This document shows positions 23,175-31,405 of a DNA stretch of 34,608 bases, piece after piece. The stretch covers positions 1 to 34,608 of the forward strand of contig CALUGU010000024.1 of assembly GCA_944320255.1 (NCBI GenBank). Reading direction: 5' to 3'. Source of the stretch: an uncultured Prevotella sp. GTDB lineage: Bacteria; Bacteroidota; Bacteroidia; Bacteroidales; Bacteroidaceae. The notes beneath the pieces are model-generated. The model worked only from the letters and a program-made list of their open reading frames with translations. It made no database searches and was not told where the DNA came from. The translations under genes and the position numbers were made by a program. Numbering within the stretch: position 1 is the stretch's first letter; each line of letters begins with the position of its first letter.

Positions 23175-26100
23175 ATGGAGATACAAGGAGTTTTGGATTT
23201 ATACGCCAAGTCGCCGCAGTCGGCGGCGTTGGCGAGGATGCTTTGTGACGAAAAGGTAAAGACGGGCTACGTTGACGGCTCCGTGTCGTCGGCAGTCCCG
23301 GTGCTGTTCGCCTCCGTGGCGCGCAGCGCGGGGCGGTCGTGCCTGTTCGTGCTTGACGACGCCGAGGAAGCGGGTTACTTCTACCACGACCTCACCCAGA
23401 TGCTCGGCAACCGCGACGTGCTGTTCTTCCCGTCGTCTTACCGCCGCCAGGTGAAGTACGGCCAGCGCGACTCCGCCAACGAGATACTGCGCACCGAGGT
23501 GCTGGGGAGACTGCTGCAAGCCACCTCAAACTCCCCCGGTGGGGGAGCTTCAGACACCATTGAGGCAAACCAAAGCTCCCCCACGGGGGGAGTTGAGGGG
23601 GCTTTATATATCGTCACCTGCCCTGAAGCCCTGGGTGAATTGGTAGTGTCGCGCCGCAAGTTGGACGAGCGCACGGTGATGCTCGGCGTCGGCGGCACTC
23701 ACGACATAGTGCAGCTGGGCCGCCAGTTGCGCGAACTTGGCTTCAACGAGGTGGATTACGTCTACGAGCCGGGCCAGTTCGCCGTGCGCGGCAGCATCCT
23801 CGACGTGTTCTCGTTCAGCAGCGAATACCCCTTCCGCGTTGACTTCTTCGGCGACGAAATCGACTCCATACGCACGTTCGAGGTGCAAAGCCAGCTGTCG
23901 CGCGACAAGCGTGAACGCATAGAGATTGTGCCTGAAGTGGCCGCGCTCGTTGACGAGAAGGTGCCCTTCCTGCGCTTCCTGCCCGCCGACACGGTTTTGG
24001 CGATGAAAGACTTTGCCTTCTGCCGTGACAAGATAGACCAGGTTTACCGCGACGGTTTCTCGTCGCAGGCTGTGAAAGACCGCCTCGAAGGGCTTACCGA
24101 AATGGAACAGCAGGCGGCGATGAAGGAGCTGAAGGCCGCCAACTCGCTGATTACCGGGGCGCAATTCGCCAAGGACGCCGAGGCGTTCAAGCTCATTGAG
24201 TTCGGCCCTAAACCGTCGTCCGCGCCCGACGCCACGCTAAAGCTCGACATCACTCCGCAACCGTTGTTCCACAAGAGCTTCGACCTTCTCGCCCGTGCGC
24301 TTGAAGACTATATATTAAAAGGTTATAAAATCTACATCCTCGCAGACAGTAAGAAGCAGCACGAGAGGCTGAAAGAGATATTCGAGAGTATGGAGGGCAA
24401 CCTCAAAAGCCCCCTCAACTCCCCCCGTGGGGGAGCTTTGGAAACCTTCGTCGGAAACTATAGCTCCCCCACGGGGGGAGTTGAGGGGGCTTCGCTGTCG
24501 TTCACCCCTGTTGACAAGACGCTCCATGCGGGCTTCGCCGACAATGTGATGAAGGCGTGCTTCTTCACCGACCACCAGATATTCGACCGTTTCCACAAGT
24601 ACAACTTGCGGTCAGACGCCGCGCGTTCGGGCAAGATGGCGCTGACGATGAAGGAGCTGCAAGAGATGGAACCGGGCGACTACATTGTGCATGTAGACTT
24701 CGGCATAGGCCGCTTCGCCGGCCTCGTTCGCGTCCCTTCGGGCAACAGCTACCAGGAAGTGATAAGGATTATCTACCAAAACAACGACAAGGTGGATGTC
24801 AGCATACACTCGCTTTACAAAATATCGAAGTACAAACGCCGCGACAGCGAGACCCCGCCGCGCCTCAGCACGCTTGGGACGGGAGCGTGGGACCGCCTGA
24901 AGGAGCGCACCAAGAAGAAGATAAAGGACATAGCCCGCGACCTGATAAAGCTCTATGCGGCGCGCCGCCACGAGAAGGGTTTTGCCTTCTCGGCGGACAA
25001 CTTCATGCAGCACGAGCTTGAAGCGAGCTTCATGTACGAGGACACTCCCGACCAGCTGAAGGCAACCAACGACGTGAAGGCTGACATGGAAAGCCCGCGG
25101 CCGATGGACAGGCTCGTCTGCGGCGACGTTGGTTTCGGCAAGACGGAGGTCGCTATGCGCGCTGCGTTCAAGGCTGCGTGCGACTCCAAGCAAGTGGCCG
25201 TGCTCGTGCCGACCACCGTTTTGGCGTACCAGCACTACCAGACGTTCGCCAAACGGTTGAAGAACTTCCCCGTCCGCGTTGACTATCTGTCGCGTGCGCG
25301 CAGCGCGAAGAAGACCCGCGAAGTGCTGGCTGACCTCGAAGCGGGCAAGATAGACATAATAGTGGGCACGCACAAGCTCATAGGCAAGAGCGTGAAATTC
25401 AAGGACTTAGGCCTTCTCATCATTGACGAGGAGCAGAAGTTCGGCGTAGCCACGAAAGAGAAACTGCGCAAGATGAAAACCAACGTTGACACTCTCACGA
25501 TGTCGGCGACGCCCATTCCGCGCACGCTTCAGTTCTCACTGATGGGCGCAAGGGACATGAGCATCATCCAGACGCCGCCGCCCAACCGCTATCCGATAAG
25601 CACCGAGGTGCACACATTTGACAAGGAGGTGATCGCGGACGCGATAAACTTCGAGATGAGCAGGAACGGACAGGTGTTCTTCGTCAACGACAGGATAAGC
25701 AACTTGCCTGAAATCGCTGGACTGATACACAAGTACGTGCCTGACGCCCGCGTCGCCATAGGGCACGGGCAGATGAAACCGGAGGAGCTGGAGAAGATAC
25801 TCATGGGCTTCATCAACTATGACTACGACGTGCTGTTATCAACGACCATCGTGGAAAACGGCATCGACATAGGCAACGCCAACACCATAATAATAAACGA
25901 CGCGCACCGTTTCGGCCTGTCGGACCTGCACCAGATGCGCGGCCGCGTGGGGCGCGGCAACCGCAAGGCGTTCTGCTATCTGCTCGCGCCTCCCAAGTCG
26001 GCGCTCACCCAGGAGGCGCGGCGCAGGCTTGAAGCGTTGGAGACTTTCTCAGAGCTTGGCAGCGGATTTAACCTCTCGATGCAAGACCTTGACATCCGAG

Positions 26101-26723
26101 GGGCGGGCAACCTGCTCGGCGCAGAGCAGAGCGGCTTCATGGAAGACCTCGGTTATGAGACTTACCAGAAAATCCTCAACCAGGCCGTAACCGAACTGAA
26201 GAACGACGAGTTTGGCGAGATGTACGAGGAGGACATCGCCGGAGGGCGCGAGATTACGGGCGACGAGTTCGTCGAGGACTGCGCAATCGAAAGTGATTTG
26301 GAAATGTACCTGCCCGACCAATACGTTCCGAGCAGCAGCGAGAGAATGCTTCTCTACCGTGAGCTTGACAACATAAAGGACGACGCAGGGCTGCAAAAAT
26401 ACCGCTCGGAATTGGAAGACCGCTTCGGCCCGGTGCCCCGCGAGGGGTTGGAACTGATGCAGGTGGTGCCGCTGCGCCGCCTCGGCAGGAGCTTGGGTTG
26501 CGAGAAAATAATACTGCGGCAGGGACAGATGCGCATGCAGTTTGTCAGCAACCCGATGAGCGCATACTACAAGAGCAAGGCCTTCGACAACGTTCTCAAC
26601 TACATCGGGCGCAACCCGCGCCGCTGCAACCTCAAGGAAGTGGCGGGCAAACGGATGATGATTGTAACCGGCGTGCCGTCGGTTGAGGAAGCAGTGAAGG
26701 TGCTGAGGGACATAAACGGTTAA
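23175..26723 (+). CDS. mfd: Transcription-repair coupling factor Mfd with two in-frame repeat insertions
   Basis: The ATG at 23175 gives 1182 residues. Mfd removes RNA polymerase stalled at DNA lesions and recruits UvrA. Landmarks in order: UvrB-like N-terminal region; the RNA polymerase-binding domain (LQEMEPGDYIVHVDFGIGRF region, about residues 490-560); the RecG-like helicase with Walker A GDVGFGKTE (about 649-657), DEEQ box (about 750) and SATPIPRT; TRG motif region GRVGRGNRKAFCYLL; C-terminal autoinhibitory domain. Residues about 117-143 and 412-439 are encoded by copies of the G/C-rich inverted repeat (peptides with SSPTGGVEGA). Without them the length is about 1127, as usual for Bacteroidales. 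Both insertions keep the frame and sit in loops between conserved strands. Confidence 0.95.
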   Translation: MEIQGVLDLYAKSPQSAALARMLCDEKVKTGYVDGSVSSAVPVLFASVARSAGRSCLFVLDDAEEAGYFYHDLTQMLGNRDVLFFPSSYRRQVKYGQRDSANEILRTEVLGRLLQATSNSPGGGASDTIEANQSSPTGGVEGALYIVTCPEALGELVVSRRKLDERTVMLGVGGTHDIVQLGRQLRELGFNEVDYVYEPGQFAVRGSILDVFSFSSEYPFRVDFFGDEIDSIRTFEVQSQLSRDKRERIEIVPEVAALVDEKVPFLRFLPADTVLAMKDFAFCRDKIDQVYRDGFSSQAVKDRLEGLTEMEQQAAMKELKAANSLITGAQFAKDAEAFKLIEFGPKPSSAPDATLKLDITPQPLFHKSFDLLARALEDYILKGYKIYILADSKKQHERLKEIFESMEGNLKSPLNSPRGGALETFVGNYSSPTGGVEGASLSFTPVDKTLHAGFADNVMKACFFTDHQIFDRFHKYNLRSDAARSGKMALTMKELQEMEPGDYIVHVDFGIGRFAGLVRVPSGNSYQEVIRIIYQNNDKVDVSIHSLYKISKYKRRDSETPPRLSTLGTGAWDRLKERTKKKIKDIARDLIKLYAARRHEKGFAFSADNFMQHELEASFMYEDTPDQLKATNDVKADMESPRPMDRLVCGDVGFGKTEVAMRAAFKAACDSKQVAVLVPTTVLAYQHYQTFAKRLKNFPVRVDYLSRARSAKKTREVLADLEAGKIDIIVGTHKLIGKSVKFKDLGLLIIDEEQKFGVATKEKLRKMKTNVDTLTMSATPIPRTLQFSLMGARDMSIIQTPPPNRYPISTEVHTFDKEVIADAINFEMSRNGQVFFVNDRISNLPEIAGLIHKYVPDARVAIGHGQMKPEELEKILMGFINYDYDVLLSTTIVENGIDIGNANTIIINDAHRFGLSDLHQMRGRVGRGNRKAFCYLLAPPKSALTQEARRRLEALETFSELGSGFNLSMQDLDIRGAGNLLGAEQSGFMEDLGYETYQKILNQAVTELKNDEFGEMYEEDIAGGREITGDEFVEDCAIESDLEMYLPDQYVPSSSERMLLYRELDNIKDDAGLQKYRSELEDRFGPVPREGLELMQVVPLRRLGRSLGCEKIILRQGQMRMQFVSNPMSAYYKSKAFDNVLNYIGRNPRRCNLKEVAGKRMMIVTGVPSVEEAVKVLRDING
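23525..23603. repeat. Inverted repeat element in mfd, copy 1
   Basis: Arms 23525-23549 and 23574-23603 are complementary except for a 1-nt length difference and a mismatch, and are nearly identical to copy 2 and to the intergenic elements. It encodes about 27 residues, ending in SSPTGGVEGAL, in the mfd frame, between the LGRLLQAT and YIVTCPEAL parts of the N-terminal domain. Confidence 0.9.
24408..24491. repeat. Inverted repeat element in mfd, copy 2
   Basis: The 30-nt arms 24408-24437 and 24462-24491 are perfectly complementary with a 24-nt loop; total 84 nt, exactly 28 codons (residues 412-439). It encodes SPLNSPRGGA, a variable core, then SSPTGGVEGA, in the same orientation and frame as copy 1. 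It splits the segment between IFESMEGN and LSFTPVDKTLHAGF. Confidence 0.93.
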
Positions 26724-26725
26724 CG

Positions 26726-26882
26726 GACACCCACACCAACCCTCCCGTAGGGAGGGAGTTTGGAATGTTTTGCAGGGAGAAAACGAAAGCGTGGACTGGT
26801 TATTTCAACCAGTCCACGCTTTTTTCTTACACTAAAAAGGTGTTTAAAACTCCCTCCATTGGGGAGGTTTGGGGTGGGTGTC
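26726..26882. repeat. G/C-rich long inverted repeat element E2 with a terminator core
   Basis: The left arm (GACACCCACACCAACCCTCC..., from 26726) begins three bases after the mfd stop; the right arm ends GGGGTGGGTGTC at 26882. Between them AAAGCGTGGACTGGTT (26786-26801) pairs with 26807-26822 (5-nt loop), followed by a T run: a strong terminator shared by mfd and the convergent lipoprotein gene. Confidence 0.85.
26786..26822. terminator. Bidirectional terminator in the core of E2
   Basis: A 16-bp perfect stem with a 5-nt loop (ATTTC) and T run to 26826, between convergent mfd and the lipoprotein gene at 26904-27473. Confidence 0.87.
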
Positions 26883-26903
26883 AGGTGGTTTGGTTCGACT
26901 GTT

Positions 26904-27473
26904 TCATTCATTAGTTTTCCCAATATGCCTTACAGGCTTTTCTTGTACGGCGTCGCCTGACCGCGACTTGGCCACTGAATACCACGGTTCTGAATAGCCG
27001 TACCAGCTGTCCCAGCCATAGTCAAAGTCGTTCCAGTTTGGCGAAGCCGTCTTCCTGAGGCGGAAATCCATAGGGTCTCCCCACTCGCTGTCTATCGTCC
27101 CTGTAAAATAATTGTCGTTCAGCCGGTAGTCGGAAATGTAATAATTCGTATCGTCTTCGTAAGAATATATGCGTATGCGGCCGTTGCTTACGCTCCACGT
27201 TATGTGGCTTGCGAAGTAGTCCCAGGGCGCCCCGCTGTAATAGTCGATCCAGTAACCCGTTCCGGTGGCGTAAGAACCGGGGTCGCGGTCAAACTGTATC
27301 ACGGACTCGTGGGCTTCGTAAACCTGCCCGTTCCATTCACTCCACACGTGCATATCACCCTCCCAGACGCCCCAAAGGGTGTCGGCGATGTACTCGTCGT
27401 CGTCGCAGCCAACCAGAGTCAGCGACATCACGGCCACAGCCATGAATGTCATTAAAGATGTAAACTTTTTCAT
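26904..27473 (-). CDS. Lipoprotein of unknown function, Tyr/Trp/Asp-rich
   Basis: The ATG at 27473 gives 189 residues starting MKKFTSLMTFMAVAVMSLTL with lipobox LVGC followed by Asp-Asp-Asp-Glu, an acidic surface-export-like start. The middle (WGVWEGDMHVWSEWNGQVYE...IQFDRDP...GTGYWIDY...HITWSVSNGRIRIYSYED) reads as an antiparallel beta-barrel, lipocalin-like, as in other small Bacteroidetes lipoproteins. The tail (SYGYSEPWYSVAKSRSGDAV-like) is polar. I do not recognise a family with confidence. It is convergent to mfd and shares element E2. Confidence 0.78.
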   Translation of the reverse strand: MKKFTSLMTFMAVAVMSLTLVGCDDDEYIADTLWGVWEGDMHVWSEWNGQVYEAHESVIQFDRDPGSYATGTGYWIDYYSGAPWDYFASHITWSVSNGRIRIYSYEDDTNYYISDYRLNDNYFTGTIDSEWGDPMDFRLRKTASPNWNDFDYGWDSWYGYSEPWYSVAKSRSGDAVQEKPVRHIGKTNE

Positions 27474-27513
27474 AATCATCGTGTCTTATTGTTATTTCCG
27501 GTGCAAATTTAAC

Positions 27514-27544
27514 GTTTTCGTCGTGTTTTTGCAAGCGAATATCC
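27514..27544 (-). promoter_or_regulatory. Candidate promoter of the 26904-27473 lipoprotein gene
   Basis: On the minus strand TAAATTTG (27521-27514) with TTG (27544-27542) and a 20-nt spacer. Confidence 0.6.
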
Positions 27545-27636
27545 ATATTGTTTATGGGGATTTCCCTATCAGCACGCCGTTCCTCACCCGCAACGCGGAG
27601 CAAAGCCCCGTGCAACTCACGGCAAAACGCCTTGCG

Positions 27637-27724
27637 AAAAGCCGTCTCTTGCACGCTAAAAGACGGCTTTTTAGAATGCAAATGACGGTCTCTTGCAAAC
27701 CTACTGACAATCAGCGAGTTACAA
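27637..27724. repeat. Hairpin plus 21-nt dyad repeat, copy E
   Basis: AAAAGCCGTCT (27637-27647) pairs with AGACGGCTTTT (27661-27671). The 21-nt unit is at 27704-27724 (CTGACAATCAG then CGAGTTACAA). The copy lies between divergent genes, so it is unlikely to be a terminator. The rest of 27474-27944 holds only promoter boxes. Confidence 0.68.
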
Positions 27725-27802
27725 GCAGCCGTCCGCCATGCGCCAGGATGGCGGCGTAAACGCCTGTGATGGTTAAAAGTTGAAAATAAAAACAGCATAA
27801 AT

Positions 27803-27833
27803 TTTGAACTGAAACGTATTTTACTTATCTTTG
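27803..27833 (+). promoter_or_regulatory. Promoter of the glutathione peroxidase gene
   Basis: TTTG at 27803-27806, a 19-nt spacer, TATCTTTG at 27826-27833, an exact consensus. The leader to the ATG at 27945 is about 105 nt, much longer than for the other genes here. Confidence 0.75.
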
Positions 27834-27944
27834 CAAGACATAAGCCACGCCGGGCGAATAGCACGCATGCACGCCCGCTCAAGCGTGCGCCGTACCGACA
27901 AAAGACACGAATTAACACTTTAACAAGTACAAAACATATAAGAA

Positions 27945-28496
27945 ATGAAAACAGTTTATGATTTCACTGTCAAGGACAGGAAAGGTAAGGACGTTTCGTT
28001 GAAAGAGTATGCCAACGAAGTTATGCTGATAGTCAACACCGCCACGAAGTGCGGCTTCACGCCCCAGTACGAGGAGTTGGAGAAGCTCTACGAGCGTCAT
28101 CACGCCGACGGCTTCACCATCCTGGACTTCCCCTGCAACCAGTTCGGCCAGCAAGCCCCCGGCACTGACGAGTCGATACACGAGTTCTGCAAGCTGACCT
28201 ACGGCACGGAGTTCCCCCGTTTCAAGAAAATAAAGGTGAACGGCGAAGACGCCGACCCGCTGTATAAGTTCCTGACAAGCCAGAAAGGCTTTGCCGGATG
28301 GGACGAGAGCCACCCGCTCACGCACATCCTCGACCAGATGTTGGCAAAGGAAGACCCCGACTACAAGAACAAGGCCGACATCAAGTGGAACTTCACCAAG
28401 TTCCTCATCGACAAGAGAGGCATGGTAGTGGCGCGCTTCGAGCCTACCGAGAAGATTGAGAACATCGAGAAGCAGATTGTGGAACTCTTGAAATAA
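27945..28496 (+). CDS. Glutathione peroxidase family protein (Cys type)
   Basis: The 183-residue protein carries the GPx signature: VNTATKCGFTPQY with peroxidatic Cys36 (not selenocysteine), LDFPCNQFGQQAPG with the catalytic Gln, and IKWNFTKFLIDKRG with the Trp-Asn pair. Bacterial enzymes of this type usually reduce peroxides with electrons from thioredoxin rather than glutathione. The thioredoxin reductase gene follows downstream on the same strand, which fits this. No signal peptide, so cytosolic. The promoter is a perfect consensus with a long leader. Confidence 0.92.
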   Translation: MKTVYDFTVKDRKGKDVSLKEYANEVMLIVNTATKCGFTPQYEELEKLYERHHADGFTILDFPCNQFGQQAPGTDESIHEFCKLTYGTEFPRFKKIKVNGEDADPLYKFLTSQKGFAGWDESHPLTHILDQMLAKEDPDYKNKADIKWNFTKFLIDKRGMVVARFEPTEKIENIEKQIVELLK

Positions 28497-28499
28497 GAT

Positions 28500-28670
28500 A
28501 AGCCCCCGACCACAACCCCCACCGAAGTGAGGGGCTTTGAACGCCTTTATTCAATGATACGGAATGCCATGACTTGTATCACAAGACACGTTTTATCATT
28601 GCATTCCGTATTTTTACCAAGCAAAAGGCTATCAAGCCCCCTCACTTCGGGATGGTTTGGGGTGGGTGTT
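28500..28670. repeat. G/C-rich long inverted repeat element E3 with a hairpin core
   Basis: The left arm (AGCCCCCGACCACAACCCCC, from 28501) and right arm (ending GGGGTGGGTGTT at 28670) are imperfect complements. In the core ATACGGAATG (from 28557) pairs with CATTCCGTAT (near 28602), a likely terminator for the peroxidase gene. The element ends 17 nt before the trxB start codon. Confidence 0.75.
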
Positions 28671-28686
28671 TGATTATTCTTTCATT

Positions 28687-29637
28687 ATGGAACAAAAAGA
28701 ACACATACGCTGCCTCATCGTTGGCAGCGGCCCCGCCGGATACACGGCGGCCATTTACGCATCGCGCGCCAACCTCGCGCCCGTGGTTTACTGCGGGTTG
28801 CTCACCGGCGGACAGCTTACCCAGACGACTGTCGTAGAGAACTTCCCCGGCTATCCCGAAGGCGTTGACGGCAACCAGATGATGCTCGACTTCCGCGCCC
28901 AGGCTGAACGCTTCGGCGCCGACCTGCGCGACGGCGTTATCGTGAAAGCCGACCTCGGCAAGGCTCCTTACACGCTGACAACCGACGACGGGCACGAGAT
29001 TGAGGCCGACACGGTAATCATCGCCACGGGAGCGTCAGCCAAATACCTCGGTCTCGCCGACGAGGAGAAATACAAGGGCGAGGGCGTTTCGGCGTGTGCC
29101 ACGTGCGACGGTTTCTTCTACCGTAAGAAGACTGTTGCCGTAGTGGGCGGCGGCGACACTGCCTGCGAGGAGGCGTTGTACCTCGCCGGACTTGCGAAAA
29201 AGGTCTACATGATTGTCCGCAAACCGTTCCTGCGCGCCTCGGAGGTGATGCAGAAGCGTGTGAAAGAAGCCGGGAACATCGAGATTTTGTTTGAGCACAA
29301 CACGCTGGGACTGTACGGCGAGAACGGCGTCGAGGGCGCACACTTGGTAAAGAGGAAAGGCGAAGCAGACGAACAGGTGTACGACCTGCCCATCGACGGC
29401 TTCTTCCTCGCCATCGGCCACAAGCCTAACAGCGACGTGTTCAAGGCCTGGCTCGACACTGACGAGACCGGATACATCATCACCGAGGGCGGTTCGCCTA
29501 AGACTAAAGTGCCCGGAGTGTTCGCCGCCGGCGACGTTGCCGACCCGCACTACCGGCAAGCCATCACGGCGGCGGCCAGCGGATGCCGCGCCGCAATCGA
29601 GGCCGACAGGTACTTGAGGGAGCAAGGCATCATTTAA
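28687..29637 (+). CDS. trxB: Thioredoxin-disulfide reductase
   Basis: The ATG at 28687 gives 316 residues. It has the FAD-binding GSGPAGYTAAIYASRA, the redox-active CATC (Cys137, Cys140), the NADPH-binding GGGDTACEEALYL and the C-terminal GVFAAGDVADPHYRQAITAAASGC. It reduces thioredoxin with NADPH. Length is standard. It lies downstream of the glutathione peroxidase, separated by element E3, whose right arm ends 17 nt before the start, and so near any ribosome-binding site. Confidence 0.96.
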   Translation: MEQKEHIRCLIVGSGPAGYTAAIYASRANLAPVVYCGLLTGGQLTQTTVVENFPGYPEGVDGNQMMLDFRAQAERFGADLRDGVIVKADLGKAPYTLTTDDGHEIEADTVIIATGASAKYLGLADEEKYKGEGVSACATCDGFFYRKKTVAVVGGGDTACEEALYLAGLAKKVYMIVRKPFLRASEVMQKRVKEAGNIEILFEHNTLGLYGENGVEGAHLVKRKGEADEQVYDLPIDGFFLAIGHKPNSDVFKAWLDTDETGYIITEGGSPKTKVPGVFAAGDVADPHYRQAITAAASGCRAAIEADRYLREQGII

Positions 29638-29650
29638 AAGGTGAGAAAAT

Positions 29651-29759
29651 AAACACCCACCCCAGCCTTCCCGAAGGGAGGGAGCTTGATTACCAATGCT
29701 TTAATTATTATGATAGGTAATTAAACTCCCTCCCTTCGGGAGGATTGGGGTGGGTGTTT
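29651..29759. repeat. G/C-rich long inverted repeat element E4, extending into the symporter gene
   Basis: The left arm starts AAACACCCACCCCAGCC at 29651, and the right arm ends GGGGTGGGTGTTT at 29759. Both arms carry CTCCC..GGGAG sub-hairpins and pair over about 40 nt; TTACC and GGTAA close the core. The right arm is the 3' end of the minus-strand symporter gene. Confidence 0.87.
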
Positions 29760-31160
29760 CATCAGCAGTCCCGCGAACGTCAGCGCGCCGTTAAGCAGCA
29801 GAAGCTCGTAGCCGAAGCGGTAAGCCGTGAAGCGCGACGTGGCGTAATCGACGGCGAGGCACACCAGCGGGGACGCCAAGGCGATGTAAGGCACGGCACG
29901 GTCGGCGGCGGCGCGCTTGGTTAGAAGGCCGAAGGCGAACAGTCCGAGGAGCGGCCCGTAGGTGTAAGAGCAAAGGATGTAAACGGCGTCGATTACGCTC
30001 GTGGAGTTGATTGAGCGGAATGCTATGATAAACACGACAAAAACCAACGTTATAACAAAATGCGAACGGCGGCGCAGACGCTCGTCGGCGGGCCGCTGGC
30101 GGATGTCAACGCAGTAAGTGGTGGTCAGCGCCGTGAGCGACGAATCTATCGTGCTGGCCGACGCGGCGACTATGCCGATGGTGAAAAGCACGGTCACGAG
30201 GTCGCCGAGACGCCCCGTAGCGGCGAACATCGGCAGCAGTTCGTCGGGACTGGCAGGCAGGGGCGTGCCCTCCTTTTGCGCCAACATCACGAGCAACACG
30301 CCGAGGGCGAGGAAGAGAAGGTTGACCGGCACGAAGGCGAAGCCATACGAACAGACGTCTTTCTGCGCCTCGCGCAGGGTCTTGCAGGTAAGGTTTTTCT
30401 GCATCATATTCTGGTTAAGCCCCGTCATCACGACAACGATGAACGCCCCGCTGACAAGCTGTTTCCAGAAGTTTTGCGGCGACATCCAGTCGCCGAACTC
30501 GAATATGCGGCTGCGGCTGTCGGCCATTACGGCCTTGGCGGCGTCGCCAAGGCTCATATCCAACGCCCCGGCCACCTTTATTATAATAAGAACCAAGGCG
30601 CCAAGCATGCACAGCGTCTGGAACGAGTCAGTCCAGACGAGCGTCTTTATGCCGCCCTTGCGGGTGTAAAGCCAGATGAGGAGCATCAGCGCGGGCACGG
30701 TGACGGCGAACGGCACGCCGTAAGCGTCGAGCACGAAGCGTTGCAGTATGATGCAGACGATGTAGAACTTGACGGCCGCACCGGTAAGGTCGGAGAGCAT
30801 GAAGAAGGCCGCACCGGTCTTGTAAGCCCGCCGCCCGAACCGCCCCAGCAGGTAACTGTAAATGGTGGTGAGGTTCATGCGGTAATAAACCGGCAGCAGG
30901 ACAAACGCCACGATGAAGTAACCGAGGATGAAGCCGAGGCACGTTTGCAGGTAGGTCATATCTTGCCGCACCACCATGCCAGGCACGGAAACGAAACTGA
31001 CGCCCGACACTGACGCGCCTATCATGCCGAAAGCAACCATCGCCCAAGGCGATTTGCGGTCGGCCCGGAAGAACGTTTCATTGGTGGCGCGCGCCGACGT
31101 GACACGCCCAAGCAAGCAAAGCACGGCGAAATACGCCAAGACTGTGATTATAATAAGCAT
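29721..31160 (-). CDS. Sodium:solute symporter (SSS family)
   Basis: The ATG at 31160 gives 479 residues starting MLIIITVLAYFAVLCLLGRV. The protein has about 13 membrane segments and SSS features: NETFFRADRKSPWAMVAFGMIGASVSGVSFVSVPG in helix 2 region, SSL-type TIGIVAASASTIDSSLTALTTTYC, and a GLNQNMMQKNLTCKTLREAQKD loop. The substrate is not readable from sequence. The last 12 codons (KHPPQSSRREGV) and the stop codon come from repeat element E4, so the C terminus is unusual. A promoter box lies only 4 nt before the ATG, giving a possibly leaderless mRNA. Confidence 0.88.
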   Translation of the reverse strand: MLIIITVLAYFAVLCLLGRVTSARATNETFFRADRKSPWAMVAFGMIGASVSGVSFVSVPGMVVRQDMTYLQTCLGFILGYFIVAFVLLPVYYRMNLTTIYSYLLGRFGRRAYKTGAAFFMLSDLTGAAVKFYIVCIILQRFVLDAYGVPFAVTVPALMLLIWLYTRKGGIKTLVWTDSFQTLCMLGALVLIIIKVAGALDMSLGDAAKAVMADSRSRIFEFGDWMSPQNFWKQLVSGAFIVVVMTGLNQNMMQKNLTCKTLREAQKDVCSYGFAFVPVNLLFLALGVLLVMLAQKEGTPLPASPDELLPMFAATGRLGDLVTVLFTIGIVAASASTIDSSLTALTTTYCVDIRQRPADERLRRRSHFVITLVFVVFIIAFRSINSTSVIDAVYILCSYTYGPLLGLFAFGLLTKRAAADRAVPYIALASPLVCLAVDYATSRFTAYRFGYELLLLNGALTFAGLLMKHPPQSSRREGV

Positions 31161-31164
31161 GGTG

Positions 31165-31172
31165 CAAAGATA
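31165..31172 (-). promoter_or_regulatory. -7 box of the symporter gene
   Basis: On the minus strand TATCTTTG (31172-31165) lies 4 nt before the ATG at 31160. If it is used at the usual distance, transcription would start at or next to the start codon. Confidence 0.55.
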
Positions 31173-31228
31173 CGGAAAAAATCGGATAACCGGCACGATG
31201 ACAACTGACTGCCGCCACAACTGCACCT

Positions 31229-31266
31229 GACACCCACCCCAACCCTCCCGAAGGGAGGGAGCTTAA
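31229..31266. repeat. Half copy of the G/C-rich element (E5)
   Basis: GACACCCACCCCAACCCTCC to GGGAGGGAGCTTAAT is a single arm closely matching E1 and E4. I find no right arm between here and 31580. Confidence 0.8.
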
Positions 31267-31273
31267 TATGCTT

Positions 31274-31361
31274 TTAAAAACTTCATTTATGCGTTTTAAG
31301 CATTTGATTTATGTAAGTTAAACATTTGGTTTATGTGCTTTAAGCATTTGGTTTCCGTCCC
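31274..31361. repeat. Four 22-bp direct repeats
   Basis: Units at 31274-31295, 31296-31317, 31318-31339 and 31340-31361, consensus TTAAGCATTTGGTTTATGTG plus two bases; the first and last units are the most diverged. They lie about 110-200 nt upstream of the symporter start and near the end of the phnW transcript. They contain no ORF. Confidence 0.82.
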
Positions 31362-31405
31362 AATGCTCCCAGTTCTCCCAGAGTCCCAGACGCCTTCGCA
31401 ACATC

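Noticed and set aside
28657-28686. N-terminal extension of trxB
   Set aside because: The extra ten residues come from repeat E3 and its flank; the ATG at 28687 matches the family start.
30060-31013. 317-residue plus-strand ORF opposite the symporter
   Set aside because: It has a basic, low-hydrophobicity composition with no domain, lies wholly antisense to a clear membrane protein, and is explained by codon bias of the true gene.
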